A stretch of 64,000 nt of DNA from Terfezia claveryi (GCA_015179025.1 WHUX01000004.1:310001-374000); one strand, 5' to 3'. Numbered from the stretch's first letter, positions 1-12,719 are shown. A program made the numbers and translations. Notes: generated from the sequence alone by a model not told the origin.

Positions 1-895
1 AAGGTTCAATGCATGCTTTCCCAGCTATCCAACCCGACTTGCCAGTGCAAGGGGGGGGGTCGTGGTCATTTGCAAGCTCGTGGTGCTCGTTCGGATCTTC
101 TGCGCTCGCAGCGCTCGTTTGGGTCTTTAGCACTCGCAGTGCTAGCTTGAGTCTTCGCCCAAGGCGGGGGTCTTTGAGCTTATGAGCTCGAACGGGGCTT
201 TTGAGCTTATGAGCTCGAACGGGGCTTTTGAGCTTATGAGCTCAATCGGAGTTTTTGAGCTTTGAGCTCGTTGGGGCTTTATCGGCTCGTTCGGGGCCTT
301 ATAGGCTCGTTCGGGGCCTTAGAAGCCTGGCTAGGAGCATGTCGCTCGAGGTCTAAATCTTAGCAGATCCGGAGATCTCAATATAGGATTAGTAGGCCAT
401 TTAGAACAAGCTAATAAGCATATAGGAGGGGGAAATAATTATTTCCGACGTCGCTCATATTAGCTAATAATCCGTTCCGCCCTTGGGGGATCGTCCGACA
501 GTGTAGGTAGCGAGGGAGGGGTGATTTGACCCAGAATCACCGGTCCCTTTGATCTAAGCGAAGTAATGTTAGGGGCGAGCTAGCGATCACGGTGATATCT
601 GTCGGAATATCGATATATAGAGTGCACGAAGGCATAATCACTTGCTCGGGCCTAACTGGGTGCACAATGTGCGAAGAATAATAGCTTCATTCAAAGTAAC
701 CCAGCGATACAAAACTTCGCTCGAGTCTTAGAGAGCAATAGCTAGATACAAGAAGTGGGCATATATATAGGAAAGCGGGGTTGACTTCAGGCCACCCACC
801 GTCGGGTGGTACCGGCCCGGTCTGCATAATCTCAGCCGTAACAGCTTGGATTTTTGCACAAAACTGCTAGAACTCATCGGCTTGGCTATCATTGT
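1..895. other. Repeat-rich, non-coding DNA abutting the broken Ku80 gene
   Basis: No gene is supported here. The stretch holds a G/C-rich minisatellite (listed separately) and, directly beyond the Ku80 stop, a short open stretch read on the minus strand around 900-790 that is interrupted by a TAG. That stretch does not resemble the Ku core, so it is probably part of a repeat that replaced the rest of the gene. I recognise no transposon protein in it. Confidence 0.5.
173..319. repeat. Minisatellite of 27-bp then 20-bp units
   Basis: Three 27-bp units built on TTTGAGCTTATGAGCTCGAA start at 173, 200 and 227. A fourth, degenerate unit starts near 254. Two 20-bp units containing GGCTCGTTCGGGGCC follow at about 280 and 300. 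The GAGCTC palindrome recurs in each long unit. Confidence 0.8.
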
Positions 896-1761
896 TCATG
901 GGTATCGTTCAACCTCGAGGTTCATTGCTGTATCGTCCTTGAGATAGTCACCCAGGGTGAGGGTGCCCTTATATGACGGCACTGGGCGGACCTTCTTCAA
1001 CCTTGGACGGGCAAGCTCCTCAACTGCTTCAGCCAGAGTACCGCAGACGCCACCACACTGCTCGACAACATCTTTCAGGAAACCCTCGACTTCTTTCTGG
1101 GAATCATAATTAACTTCTATTAGTTCCGACTAAAGTAGTAAGGTCAATTGCCCAAACCTTTTGCTCATCCTTATCCTCTTCTTTGAACCCAAACTCCTCA
1201 TCATCAAAATCCACACCCAAAATTGTCAAATTAATCCCCTCATTTTTAATCTGTGCCACAATCTCCTCAATTCTATCAGGATCAAATGGCCCAGTCCCAT
1301 TCGTCACCAAGTATATATTCCGAGTATACTTCAACTTCTTGCAATACTTCACAATCATTTGTATCGCAATTACAATCGCTGAAATGCCATCTCCTTGGTT
1401 CGTCTTACATGGCTGGATTCTCTCCCGTACTGCCCGAAGCTGCGGCATGAGGAATTGTTGTATCGGGTTCAGAAGGGAAATATGGTGATAATTTGGATCA
1501 GATTCCAACTCATTATCGGTAGCTGTCCCCTGTCGGTTTTTGAACCTCCTTATGAGAACGAAAACAAAAATACTCACTATCTGTCCTCAATCCTACCACA
1601 CCAATCGTATCTGTCTTCCTCTCAGTCATTACTGTGCTAGTAATTTTATCCCATACCCATCTCATCGCGAACTCTAGGTCTGTCTCATCTCGTCCGTTAT
1701 GCTTCTCGCCCATCGAACGACCGACGTCTACGATATAGACTGAAGCCTGTTTATCTGCCAT
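896..1761 (-). pseudogene. ku80: Ku80, truncated after the N-terminal vWA-like domain
   Basis: This is the 5' part of the gene for Ku80, the DNA-end-binding partner of Ku70 in non-homologous end joining. Three exons (1761-1578, 1522-1158, 1096-896) give 249 residues. The N-terminus has the [10 protein letters not shown] motif of the Ku vWA-like fold, then NQGDGISAIVIAIQMI and LKYTRNIYLVTNGTG. Exon 3 carries VRPVPSYKGTLTLGD and ends ...NLEVERYP followed by TGA. Fungal Ku80 is roughly 700 residues and continues at this point into the DNA-encircling beta-barrel. Here the family match stops abruptly in repeat DNA, so the ring and C-terminal domains are missing. Seen: frames, splice sites and loss of similarity. 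Inferred: the product cannot thread DNA. It could be a duplicated fragment with an intact copy elsewhere, or the only copy broken by an insertion. Confidence 0.85.
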
Positions 1762-2895
1762 ACTAGTGTAATTGCTAATCTCTTATTGTTTGAGGGTATT
1801 GCTGGTGTCAAAAATAGGTTAATGAAAACGAATTCGTGGGGTGACGCGACGTGTTAAATTTGGCGTGTTATCCTTGCACAGAGTGATGCTACCAGGTCAT
1901 ATCTCTTGGCACTTGAGCCGTTCCCTCGGCCTGCAGATCACACAAACGTGTATTTTCTGGTTCTTTATGACCCGGAGCTAGCAAGATCTAACGTGAAGAG
2001 GTGTGATTTTCACTCAACTAGACCTATCGAAGTGCTCGTGCGGACAAGAACGTTGGATTTGTATGAGAGAACTTGCAGTAGCGCCGGGTCATAAAAAACC
2101 AGAAAATACGGTAATTCTCTCTACAACGTTGACGTCCTACTGTAGCAGACAGCATGCATCTCCCAAAATCACAACCACCAGCCATGACAGTTATAGAACA
2201 GATATAGACAGAAGTTGCAGGTTTACCGAATATTCATTGTTGTCATAACAGATCAAACGGATCTTTTCAAAAAAAGGCTATAGAAAAGGAGATAAAACAC
2301 ATATTTCATCGAACGCAGCAATACAGACAAATAAGCACGCTAATAAAGCAAAAAACACCCTGGAAAACAAATCATAACCTCCCTCAACTAAGAGCGAAAG
2401 ATATGATGCAGCGAATAGAAACGGCAAGACAAAACAGGCAATGGAATCTTTCAATGATTGACACTACTCAACTCCGTAAATAGACAAATGAAGTAAATGG
2501 AAATAGATAATAACCATGATAAAGGAAATGCAAACTGTTGTCTGTAGGGAATAAATATGGGAAGGAACGATAGAAAGTTCCAAGGGGCGGTGACATAAGG
2601 GAAGGGGTAAAGTGAATAAATAGCATAAACCATCTGGTATAAGAAGTGATATAACCAATTACCCGTTTCAACGCTCTTTCTCGCCCGTCGGTCTCCAAAT
2701 TAAATACATATCAAGAGTACACCAAGCTAGAATACTCTGCCCGGCTATGTTTCCGAGACAAGCAATCTAAATGTTAAATAATAAGCCAAATATAGGAATA
2801 TAAGTGTACGAGGGAGAACCTGGGTATCTCAATGAGTGTGTAGGTTGAGAGCATTGGGTGGAGCTTAATACAACAGATAGCAGACCGCAAACTGG
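1762..2895. other. Intergenic region, no gene seen
   Basis: This lies between the Ku80 start and the 3' end of teaR. It contains only short, unrelated open frames and A-rich stretches around 2265-2420. The part near 2700-2895 is presumably the teaR 3' untranslated region. Confidence 0.5.
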
Positions 2896-4707
2896 TCACA
2901 TAATAATACAGCAGGCAAATTTTTTTTTTTTTCTCTCCACTTTGTCCTCAGGTATGTTCATTCTGATAGCATCCGATTGCCTAGCTTGGCTGACATTGCG
3001 ACCGTTGATCAGTGTGATAGTGCGTGGAGCAAAATGATCCTCTTCATTACCAGGTTTTGCGGTTTCCTGTTCAGGGTATTAGCTGATGATATCCTGTGGA
3101 GAGCTCCCATATGTCAGCGAGACTTACAATCCTGCTTCTCTCATCCTTTTCTTCTTTAGGTGGTGGAGTGGCCACTATTGGTGAAGCAGGCTTCTGAGGA
3201 TTATCCACAGGCCATTCGTTTTCACTAGCAATTAAAACCACTCGTTCTTTCACTTCATCTGCTTCATTCTCTTTCGCCTCTTCCTTCTCCTTTTGCGCCT
3301 CTTCAGGATCCTGGACTTTCAATGGTCTGAGCTTCGTATCGTAAACTGTTGCAAAAACCCCTTCTTTCTCCCATTGCTCCTGCTGCAACCTCTTCGCAAC
3401 AGTCGGTATGATCTGCTGATCTGGTGGAAGCTTTGGGTCAGGGGTGTAGGTCGATAGTGACCAAGGTGGAGGCCCTTCTGGTACCTGATGACTAGATGTC
3501 GGTCGATTACTTGGTGTGAGTTGTGGGTTCGACTTGTGTTTGTTCTTTGCCAGGCTGCTATTCCCAGAGAACCGTCCCTTCTTCGAATTTGATCTGTTCG
3601 GTGACGTAACGTTCGATTTTACCCGGTTGGTTTGCGGTGTTGCAGGTGGTTTCGGCCCTACATGTGTCGCCGTGGTGGGCGGGGTACTCTCGGCTAGGAG
3701 GATAGTGGAGCCAGCGGAATAGGAACGTTTGCGGGAGTGAGTCCGGGTCGAGCCATCGTCATCAGACCCATTCTCTGGAGATGGTGGTTGTCTCTTCAAG
3801 GGCGCAGTACGTTCAAGGTGGTGTTGTGGCACCGGTACGGGTGATGATGCGTATAAGGGTATCCTAGATGACGACCTGTTCCGTTGTATATTCTGCATTG
3901 GCCGCCCTCTTTCGGTAACCCTTTCGGATGGATGCCGCAGATCGTTGTCCGGCTCATTTGGATCATAATATCTCCTCTCGTCATGAGAAGAGTCGGAATT
4001 GGTTCGGCCCCTCGTTACTCCGTCATCAGATTGGTATGCCCCTTGTAAAGCATTGTACGACCCTCGGGCACCCTTGGGAGGCAGAATACCTGCCTGTTCC
4101 AACTCTTGAATCTCAATCCGTTCAAGCTTATCCCGATCTATCCACCTAGTATTATACTCCGATTGCTTCAACTGCTCAAATTGTTTACCCTCAATTTTTG
4201 CCAGCTTTTCACTGTCTATCCATTTCGATTCCTCATCTGTCAAGTTCCCATTATGCCCATTGACCGTCTCAGTACTCATAGCGCCAACCGTCGATAATTT
4301 CCCGCCGTAAAGATCAAAGAGCGAGTCGCCATCATGGTTCGAAGATATTGTGGAATCTTTGTGCTGCAATGAGTGTGGCTTTGCTGCCTCTAAATCCCCC
4401 GTTGAATCTAAAGGGTTTGAGAAAGATCTAGATGTCTTATTGTCATGTTGTCTAGAATTATAGCCATTTACGGCATTGTTCGCATGGTTTCGGGATTTGA
4501 ACGACGCGGGAGCTGAGTCCTGTTGATAGTCATGCTGCGCAACAAAGGTACATTAGCTCCTGCAGTATATATTTCGAACTAGCTGGGTAAAAGTATTACA
4601 ACACGACGAACCTCCAGAGGAACCGCGTATTCCCAGAGATCACTGCTATTACCATGGTATGTAACTGATGTAGATGCTGTAGTTGTACTGGCTTGAAGGC
4701 CAGGCAT
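2896..4707 (-). CDS. teaR: TeaR-like prenylated cell-end (polarity) protein
   Basis: The product is 557 residues in three exons (4707-4612, 4534-3128, 3066-2896). TeaR is the membrane anchor at hyphal tips that receives the microtubule-delivered TeaA cell-end marker and so links the cytoskeleton to polar growth. The N-terminus carries SDLWEYAVPLE. Two related motifs follow, ESKWIDSEKLAKIE and RWIDRDKLERIEIQELEQAG, typical of the family. The middle is Ser/Pro/Arg-rich and probably disordered. The last exon (3066-2896) is easily missed: after the 61-nt intron it stays open and ends KKKK-FACCIIM, a polybasic stretch plus CaaX box (CIIM) that predicts prenylation and explains membrane attachment. 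The four lysines are encoded within a run of 13 A, a likely slippage site. The start ATG at 4707 is the first in frame. Family assignment is firm from motif order plus CaaX. Confidence 0.88.
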
Positions 4708-7268
4708 TGTTACCAGTGAGTGATCTCAATGGAGAACCCGTAGCTTTGGGAGAGAGATTATCACACAGACACCGAAATAAGGCTCGTAAACCCTTCCACC
4801 CGATACGAAATCGATGCGAAATTCTGTGCCGATGGAATTTTCACAAACTCTCTCCCATTAACACAAATGAATCTAATGATATGATATGATATGGTCGGCT
4901 TGTGCTGTTGCACTGCTGAGATACTGTATCGGGCGGTGTGAAGGTGACGGCGGCTGGTAGTCTCGGGGGCTGGTGGATAACTGTTGGACTGAGATCTGGA
5001 GAGAAGACGGCGAAAAGGGAAAGCCGAAAGCAAGAGACTGATGGTTGCTGTTGATGAAACCAGGTGTCGTTGACTGCGCCGACCTGACACTGGGAATTAA
5101 CAAATTAGCTGTCGAAAGTTTTTTGGTACGAATATAATGCTTATGACCGACGACTTCAAGTTGACGGAGTGGTTGGGTGGTGTAACAGGAAGGGGTTGGT
5201 GTGGTTGGCCGCCTGATCTCGGGGGGCAAAACTGCTCGGCTCAAATTTAACCAAATGATTCGAAATTATGCGAATAGCGTCAGCCAGTTGCTTGCACGCA
5301 AGTCTACCTCGCTCACTGAAGGGAAATAAGAACAAAAGAGAACGGTGAAAGGAGTGATAGAGGAGTTCAAGTTGTAGAAGTTGTAGAAGTTGCAGAAGTT
5401 GTAGGAGCTGATGAACAGGACGGGCAAGTTCACGAGAAGACGAGACGGGCCCAGAAAAGGGAAGCAGCTGGGAAGTGAGTACACGACAATTGTGAACTAG
5501 GTTGCTAAGCAGCTCATGAAAATCGCAATTATTTTCACGCTGAAGGCAGAGGATTACCCGTGAGACTGGGAGGTGCGGCCTGACTGAGATAAGTGGAGAC
5601 TGGGATAGTGCGGAATATTAAATTTGGGGGGTAAACAAATCGCAGAGGTAAAGTAAAAGTCGAGATAGTGCTCCCCTTGAGGGAGAGCTTTATGTTTCAA
5701 CTCCGTTCGTGATGCTCGAGGTCCCCGGCGAGTGGCTGGACGGACTGAATATTACCGTTACAGCTGTACTTCAAGACGATGGCCCGGCGGAAGTGCAGTT
5801 TCAATGTTTCAATCCCCACTCCAAAGAAGACTCGTCCAACCGGGAGATTGGATAACTAGGGAGTCTTTCCTATGGGCCCCGGCTTCAGCTCCCAGATAGA
5901 ATGGATAGAATACAGTACATGAGAATGAAGGCTAACTAGATTACCGTTAGGCACAGCTTGATGGGGGCAACAGGTAACGGTAAGGTAGTCTGGTTGGATG
6001 TTTTCTGTTCCTTCAGCTCCCTCCTGGAGAACCTTTACTTACAGCATGGACCACACCAGCTCAAGAGTCACCTCACGCCGCAACTGAACCCCAAGTCTAA
6101 AGAGTTGGGATATTATCGACTGGGTCTGTGCGGGGAAACCAGAAACCAACAAACCGTCAGGCGAAGCGAGGCCGTTATTCCAGCTTTGCCCAGGGCATGT
6201 CCGTACATGTATGCAGAACTAAAAAAAATCATCGGTATCCCCCCGTGGCCTCTCATAAACGCCCCAACCTCACAGAGCAGCAGATGGGATGTGACCAGAG
6301 AAGCTCCTCGGCGAACGAGATTGTTGGTGGAGCCGAGTCAACCAAGTTGACCTAGTTAGTCAAATCAGGCCAAGGAATCTCCATACCCTTGCTTCTTTAC
6401 GCAAATCAATTGGACTGGGAGAGAGCAACAATCGTTTCTGGATAAGCAGATTAAAGACTCCTTGGTAGTGGGTTAGTTACTTGAAAAGGGGTCGAAGCAA
6501 GCAGTGCACACTGGCAAAGCTGGTTTCCATCAGATCCATGGTAGGGTTTGAAAGGGAAAAAAAAGGTTATATATGTATCCTTATACCCTGAATTATAAGA
6601 TCTATGGGTACGAGTTTATTTGCCAAAATCGTGATACTGCTTTGGTTCCGAAAATAACGAGACTACTTCACTAGGGTTTTCATGAACTAAAGATATCGCG
6701 TGAGTGAAAGTCTATGACTCACGGGTGAACAAGGACCCGCATTCCGACGTCAGGATACTTTCCGATGCAGTTGACCGTATTGCTGGGTCGACATGGAAAA
6801 TCCATTCCAGTTGCGGAAAGTTTCATAAATGGTGACTCCCCTTTCGAGGTAACGTTTCATGCTGCGCAATCATCAAACTACGCACGTGTCCACAAACCAT
6901 CAAGGATTGAAGACGAAGAGGGGGGTGGGGTTTCTTCTAGATATACTTAGACGAGCATTTGGTTCTCTATCCCGATTAGTGTTACCCTGAGTACGGATGG
7001 TGAGGATTTTACCTTTGGGGAATAAAGGCAAACCTCGCTGAAACCACTGGCATTTCCGATGTATTCGCGTATTCGAGACGCTGGCTCATTTGAATAGGGT
7101 AAGTTACAAGATATATGGAGGAAGATATTAGATGTACACGCAAATTTTGAAAAAAAGAAACTATAAAATTCCACCAAACCCCAGTGTAGACCACAATAGC
7201 AAGAAAAATAAGGAAAGGGTAACGACACCGCGCTTCTAGATATATGTCAACGCCAGTATGCGATTAAA
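4708..7268. other. Long intergenic region upstream of teaR, no gene recognised
   Basis: This is about 2.6 kb between teaR and the acyltransferase 3' end. It has scattered short open frames on both strands with no recognisable domains. It includes a 9-bp GTTGTAGAA tandem (about 5371-5406), a GATAT microsatellite near 4878-4894 and one copy of the recurrent TAGTCTGGTTGG motif at 5986-5997. The part next to 4707 must contain the teaR promoter. Confidence 0.5.
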
Positions 7269-9133
7269 TTACACTAGGACGTAAAGCGCCGAGATCTATC
7301 ACCACATTAATCCCAAATTAGTGTCAACTTGAAGCATTTATAGTCCGGAAGGAGGCCTACCATCGACAATCCCCAAATCATACTGATCCAAAACATGATA
7401 TTATTCAACAACAATTGATCCCTCATGAACCTGCTTTTCTGAATAACAATAATCGGGAGTTGAAGCATCTGGCAAATGAATCCATAGCCTCGCAACTTCT
7501 TTGTGATGCAAAACAAGACCAATTCATGGGCCAATGCCGAGATAAGGAACGTGACAAGGGTAGCAATAGGGCGTGACATATGGGGACGAGAAGCACCATA
7601 TACGTGACGTTGGAGGAAACGGTGCACTGGAATGTTCCACTCTCGGGAGAACTCAAGCCAATTTGTGGAGTTCCACCAGTCAGAGTAGAAGTGCCTATCT
7701 GCAAAACAAGTGATTTCGGCGAAGGCACCAAGAACATACTCAAAAATGACGAGGAAGACGAGGAGGAATGTGACCATAAAAGGGAATAAGAGTAGCGAAA
7801 TGCTCTCTAGCATGATCAGACCAGCTTCCGTGAGGTTAGTGACATGCTCTAGACGGCCCGCTGCATCGGCCATCTAAAATTTGCTTCAAATTAAAACCGA
7901 AGTCCAACATAATAGGGTGAAATAGACCTTACAGTTGGAAGAATGAATTCCTCGCTGGTGATTGTCAACAAGAAAATACAGCCAAACACAGCAGCAGCCT
8001 TCTCTGCTACTTTAGCCCATCTAATACCCTCAGAGCGTGGATAGCTCATCTCGTAACATAGTGTAGGGCATAGTAAATAGTCGACATAGTTCTCCAGAGT
8101 TAGATTCGCTGGATATGTTACATTCCCATTTGGGCTGGTAAGCTCAAAAGCAAGTGCTTCCCGAAGCTCAGATTCCTTTTGGGATTCTTTCTTGGTGTTG
8201 TTGGCGTCTAAAGCCTTCAGTTGATTCTGAGTTGCGGAAAGGTGGCCACAATAGAAGGAGTAAGAATGAATCTACAAAATAGTCAGCGATGTAGCGTTGT
8301 ATTTACATTACATTCGTACCTTCATCAGAAGAGTCAATGCATGAAGTGTGAAAAAGACTTGATGGGTCCTATACTCAAGAGGCATGTTAGCTCTTCATTT
8401 TCTATGCATTCTTAATGCTACAAATTCAAAGAGAGGTTCCAACCATTTCCATTCCATGAGAAAAGGCAAGTATACCCAAATGCCAAGCCATATAGATTGA
8501 AGGAAGTGCTGAAGTAGATACCCCTCCCGTTCCCACGATAGCCTTCTCTTCTCTATGAACTGCTGTATCGGTAGACATATGAGAGTGCTGGCCACCATTG
8601 CAGCTTCCGCAAGTCCAAGCTCCCAGAGCCTCTCGGTGAACAACGAGAAAATCGAGGTTCGTAGTATTGAGCTAGTATCTCGAAGATTCTTTAAGCTTGC
8701 AGTAATAACCATAATGACCAACCCTATCCAGAACAATGTGAAGAAGCCACGGAAATCCCGATGGCTTGAATCGGGATCAAAATGGGAAACCCGGCTTTCA
8801 TAGTCGACGGTAGGGAATAATCGTCGTCTACGCTCTTTTCGGGCATGTTTTATTGACTTCAGTGAAGGGAGGGCATCATCTGGTGCTGGCGTACTTCGTC
8901 CACTATGCCTTCATGTTAGTCTCAAGCCTCAGAGCTTTTTATAGTACGAACCTCGACACATTGGACCCGTCACTACCTCTCCTTAATATGTTCGGCTTCA
9001 AAGTCGCATTCTCATTGTCCGTCGCGTCATTGGCAGCTGTTCTCGACCGTAAGGCACCATTGGCGGATTCGTTCGGAAGCTCACTGGAGGTCGCCAAGTA
9101 CCCATTACAGGCACTTGTTGATGATGCCGACAT
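7269..9133 (-). CDS. are2: Sterol O-acyltransferase (ARE1/ARE2 type, MBOAT family)
   Basis: This is an endoplasmic reticulum membrane enzyme that transfers a fatty acyl group from acyl-CoA to ergosterol to make steryl esters for lipid droplets. It has 531 residues in six exons: 9133-8952, 8902-8422, 8373-8320, 8271-7933, 7873-7361, 7295-7269. The N-terminal ~85 residues are Ser/Arg-rich and cytosolic-looking. Hydrophobic segments follow, with HSYSFYCGHLS and then the ACAT signature FYSDWWNSTNWLEFSREW and PVHRFLQRHVY. The presumed catalytic histidine lies in LISALAHELVLF. The last exon is only 27 nt and encodes ISALYVLV, matching the usual family C-terminus; without it the frame would end in an unrelated tail. 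Intron 2 uses a GTAGCA donor, which is less usual. An in-frame ATG upstream at 9271 would add 46 residues, but 9133 is preferred. It is divergent from the AP-1 gene. Confidence 0.92.
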
Positions 9134-9872
9134 TATACTGGTGGCAAAACAGCAGCAATCACAGGTGAGCAGCCGTCCGCTATGTGGCTTATGTTGAAGG
9201 AAAAAGTTGGATTTGACTGAGCTACTCTCAGTGGCGGATGATGGCGGGTATATAGATCGTTCCCGCAACAACCCAATTTAAGGGGCACCATGGCAGTACT
9301 TAAGTACGTATGCTTCACCAACAGCACATCGATGGCTCGAGCAGGGTGATCCACGGCCATACTGGCAAGCCAATTAATCTCGGGCCTTCCCTCTTTCGAT
9401 AAGGGTGGAGTCCAGAGAATTGTGCAGATGGGAGATCCGACATGTGTCTGTTGTCTCTGGAGAAGTTTGTTTTCGTGAACCCTGTCGTCCGATGGGTTGC
9501 AGAAAAGAGCCGCAGCAGGTGTTTCTCGCCCTTGCCAGACGCCCTTGCCAGAGCGGTCTCCGCAATGGCCCAACAAGGAGGAGCGGGTCCCTGTCGTGGA
9601 GAATAATGAAACCGCCTTGGAATCTGTAAAACCACTTTGGCTGCATTTGGGACTGTTCGTAGGGTCGACGACCTTGCCATTTGTTACATTTTTGCTTCTT
9701 TACCGACCTGATGCAATTGTAGTTGGCATTTCTGCCAGTCCCTTAGCAGGCCCACAAGCAAACGTTCGCTTAAGCTGACCCCCCGATCTAAAGTTATTCG
9801 AACCAAATTTAACCACCTCAACATCGCTGGGCAACTTGCAGCTTGAAAGCGTTCCCACATTCTATTGCTGCC
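9134..9872. promoter_or_regulatory. Divergent promoter region of are2 and the AP-1 gamma gene
   Basis: About 740 bp separate the two start codons. Between 9133 and 9680 several frames are open at once on the minus strand and one on the plus strand. This looks like low stop density in GC-rich DNA, not a gene. I see no convincing TATA box or defined operator. Confidence 0.45.
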
Positions 9873-12719
9873 ATGACCTCTCGTAAGCATTGCTCTCTCC
9901 TAGAACTTCACATCGAAGCTCTGCTCACCCGTTTCCTTGAACAGTCAAGCAGTTCATTCGAGCTGTTCGAAGTGCAAAAACCATAAACGATGAAAGAACT
10001 GTTGTGCAAAAGGAAAGTGCAGCCTTAAGAGCTTCCTTTAGGGAGGAATCTGGTGATTCTTCAGTTAGGTTAGTAGCGGTAGAAGGCCGCAAATCTGCCG
10101 GGGCTGACCGCTTGATCAGGAGGAATAATGTCGCAAAACTTCTTTATCTCTTCACCCTTGGTGAACGTACCCATTTTGGCCAGATCGAATGTTTGAAGCT
10201 ACTTGCGTCGCCGAAATTTGCAGACAAGCGGTTGGGATATCTGGGGACAATGCTGCTGCTGGATGAGAATCAGGAGGTGCTGACGCTAGTCACCAATTCT
10301 CTCAAAAAGTGCCCCACCATGAATCGTTGAACTTGGATAAATACTAATGATTAGTGTTAGTGACCTCAATCACTCAAACCAGTATGTCGTGGGCCTGGCC
10401 TTATGTACACTCGGTAACATATTATCAACGGAGATGGCCCGAGATTTGTTTCAAGAAGTCGAGTCTTTACTATCAACAGCAAACCCCTATATACGGCGGA
10501 AAGCAGCTATTTGCGCTATGAGGATCATTAGAAAGGTGCCTGATCTGCAAGAACACTTCATTGATAAAACGAAATTACTTCTGCAAGACCGGAATCATGG
10601 CGTTTTACTGTGTGGCCTCACCCTCGTCACAGACCTCTGTATCAACGATCCGGATTTGGTGGACCAATTCCGACCATTTGTAGGGGTTCTTGTCCGCCAA
10701 CTGAAGTCACTTACGAGCTCTGGATATGCACCAGAGCACGATGTTACTGGCATCACCGATCCCTTTTTACAGGTCAAGATTCTCCGGTTGCTCAGAGTTT
10801 TAGGGAAGGGTGACTCACAGATTAGTGAGCAAATAAACGACATTCTCGCACAGGTTGCCACAAATACGGATGCGTCAAAGAACGTTGGAAATTCGATCCT
10901 GTATGAAGCTGTCTTGACTATTCTTGATATTGAGGCGGACAGCGGTCTCCGGGTTTTGGGTGTGAACATCCTCGGAAAGTTCTTGACGAATAAAGATAAT
11001 AACATTCGATATGTTGCCCTTAACACGCTCATCAAGGTTGTTGCCGTGGAACCAAATGCTGTCCAGAGGCACAGAAATACTATCCTTGACTGTCTTCGTG
11101 ATCCAGACATCTCCATTAGGCGGCGGGCATTGGACCTGTCTTTCACCCTGATAAATGAGAGCAATATTCGGTTACTTATTCGGGAATTGCTGGCATTCTT
11201 GGAAATCGCCAATAACGAGTTCAAACCTACTATGACTACACAAATATGTATTGCAGCGGATAGATATGCACCTAATAGGCGGTGGCATATCGATACTGTT
11301 CTGCGAGTGTTGAAATTGGTATATATATCAAATATTTACTTTCAGGATTATTGGCACTAAAAAATGACATAGGCGGGAAATTATGTCCAAGAGAAAATCC
11401 TATCTAGCTTTATCCGTCTCATTGCGATTACTCCGGACCTCCAGACATATTCGGCACAGAAGCTCTATGCTGCTCTCAAGGCCGATATCACCCAGGAGGC
11501 CTTGACATTGGCTGGTGCTTGGGTAATTGGCGAGTTTGGGGATTTGCTTTTGAAAGGTGGGAACTACGAAGAGGAGGAACTGGTCCAAGAGGTGAGCTCA
11601 TGGTAGCACAGTGTTATAAATATCTCAGAGAATTTAACAGGCCTCAAATAGGTGCAACAATCCGATGTAGTTGACTTGCTTTCAACAATTTTATCAAGTT
11701 CATACGCCACGCCGATAGTCCGGGAATATATATTAACCGCACTTATGAAGCTCACTACTCGTCTCACTGAAGCGGCACAGGTCGAGAGGGTCAGGCGGAT
11801 ACTTCAACAATATTCCGGAGACTTGGATGTAGAAATTCAACAGAGGGCAGTAGAGTATGGGAATCTGTTTGGATATGATCAAGTGAGAGCTGGCGTGTTG
11901 GAGAAGATGCCAGTACCGGAGATACGGGAGACAGATACGGTTATGAGAGCTACAGCTCAGAAGGCGAAGGGGCCAGCAAAGAAGAAGGCTGTCGGCGCTG
12001 GTGCTGGGTTGATTGAGGACCTCATCGGAGGGGACGATGTCACCACCTCAACACCAGTAAATGGCAATAACGGGCAGAGTAGCCTTGACCTTATTGCAGA
12101 CATCTTCGGAGATGGCCCCGGTTCAACCCCTCCAGCTCCTGCACAACAAAAGTCCAACATAAGCTCGATAATGGATCTCTTTGGTGCCCCACCACCAAGC
12201 ACTGCCGCCCCAGCTGCTACTACAGCAGCATCTAGTATGGGCACCCTCCTCGGGGACTTTGGCGGCCTCGGTGGAGTGTCTGCTGCCTTACCATCACAGC
12301 CTCTAGTACCAACAGGACCTAAACCTATTCCGGTATATAACAAAAATGACTTAGACATCTCGATACAGTTACAGAGGAATGCGGATGGCCTTGTCAATGT
12401 GCTGGTGAAATTTAGGAACACCGGTTTTTCAGGACCAATATCCGGAGTGAATCTACAGGCAGCTGTGCCGAAGAGTCAAAAATTGCAGTTGCAGCCAATT
12501 AGTTCTGCAGTGCTAGAGACTGGTGGGGAGGCAACGCAGGCGATGAGGGTGGCGGGGAGCAAGGTGGTATGTTCTTTATTTATAAGTTACCCTAATAGTG
12601 ATTTAGTACTGACTTACATTTGATGATAGCCACCGTTGAGGCTGAGACTGAGGATACAGTATTCCCACAATGGGCAAGATGTTATGGATCAAGTAGATTG
12701 GTCTGAGCATACGAAGTAG
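9873..12719 (+). CDS. apl4: AP-1 complex subunit gamma (gamma-adaptin)
   Basis: This is the large subunit of the clathrin adaptor AP-1, acting in trans-Golgi/endosome sorting. It has 834 residues in seven exons: 9873-9882, 9945-10068, 10120-10308, 10361-11318, 11373-11591, 11652-12566, 12630-12719. The first exon is only 10 nt (MTS plus one base) and joins to [18 protein letters not shown], the conserved start of the adaptin trunk. Trunk motifs include [38 protein letters not shown] and [15 protein letters not shown]. The alpha-helical solenoid runs to about residue 590. A Gly/Ala/Pro/Ser-rich hinge with [11 protein letters not shown] and [10 protein letters not shown] follows; the latter DLF-type boxes suit clathrin or accessory binding. 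The gamma-ear occupies about 690-834 and ends [14 protein letters not shown]...[10 protein letters not shown]. Intron 3 has an atypical GTGCCC donor. All exon phases agree. Confidence 0.95.

Noticed and set aside
9133..9680. Overlapping minus-strand frames of 90-147 codons upstream of are2, one with a leader-like N-terminus
   Set aside because: Three frames are open over the same bases, none has a recognisable domain, and no plausible introns extend them. They look like a stop-poor promoter region.
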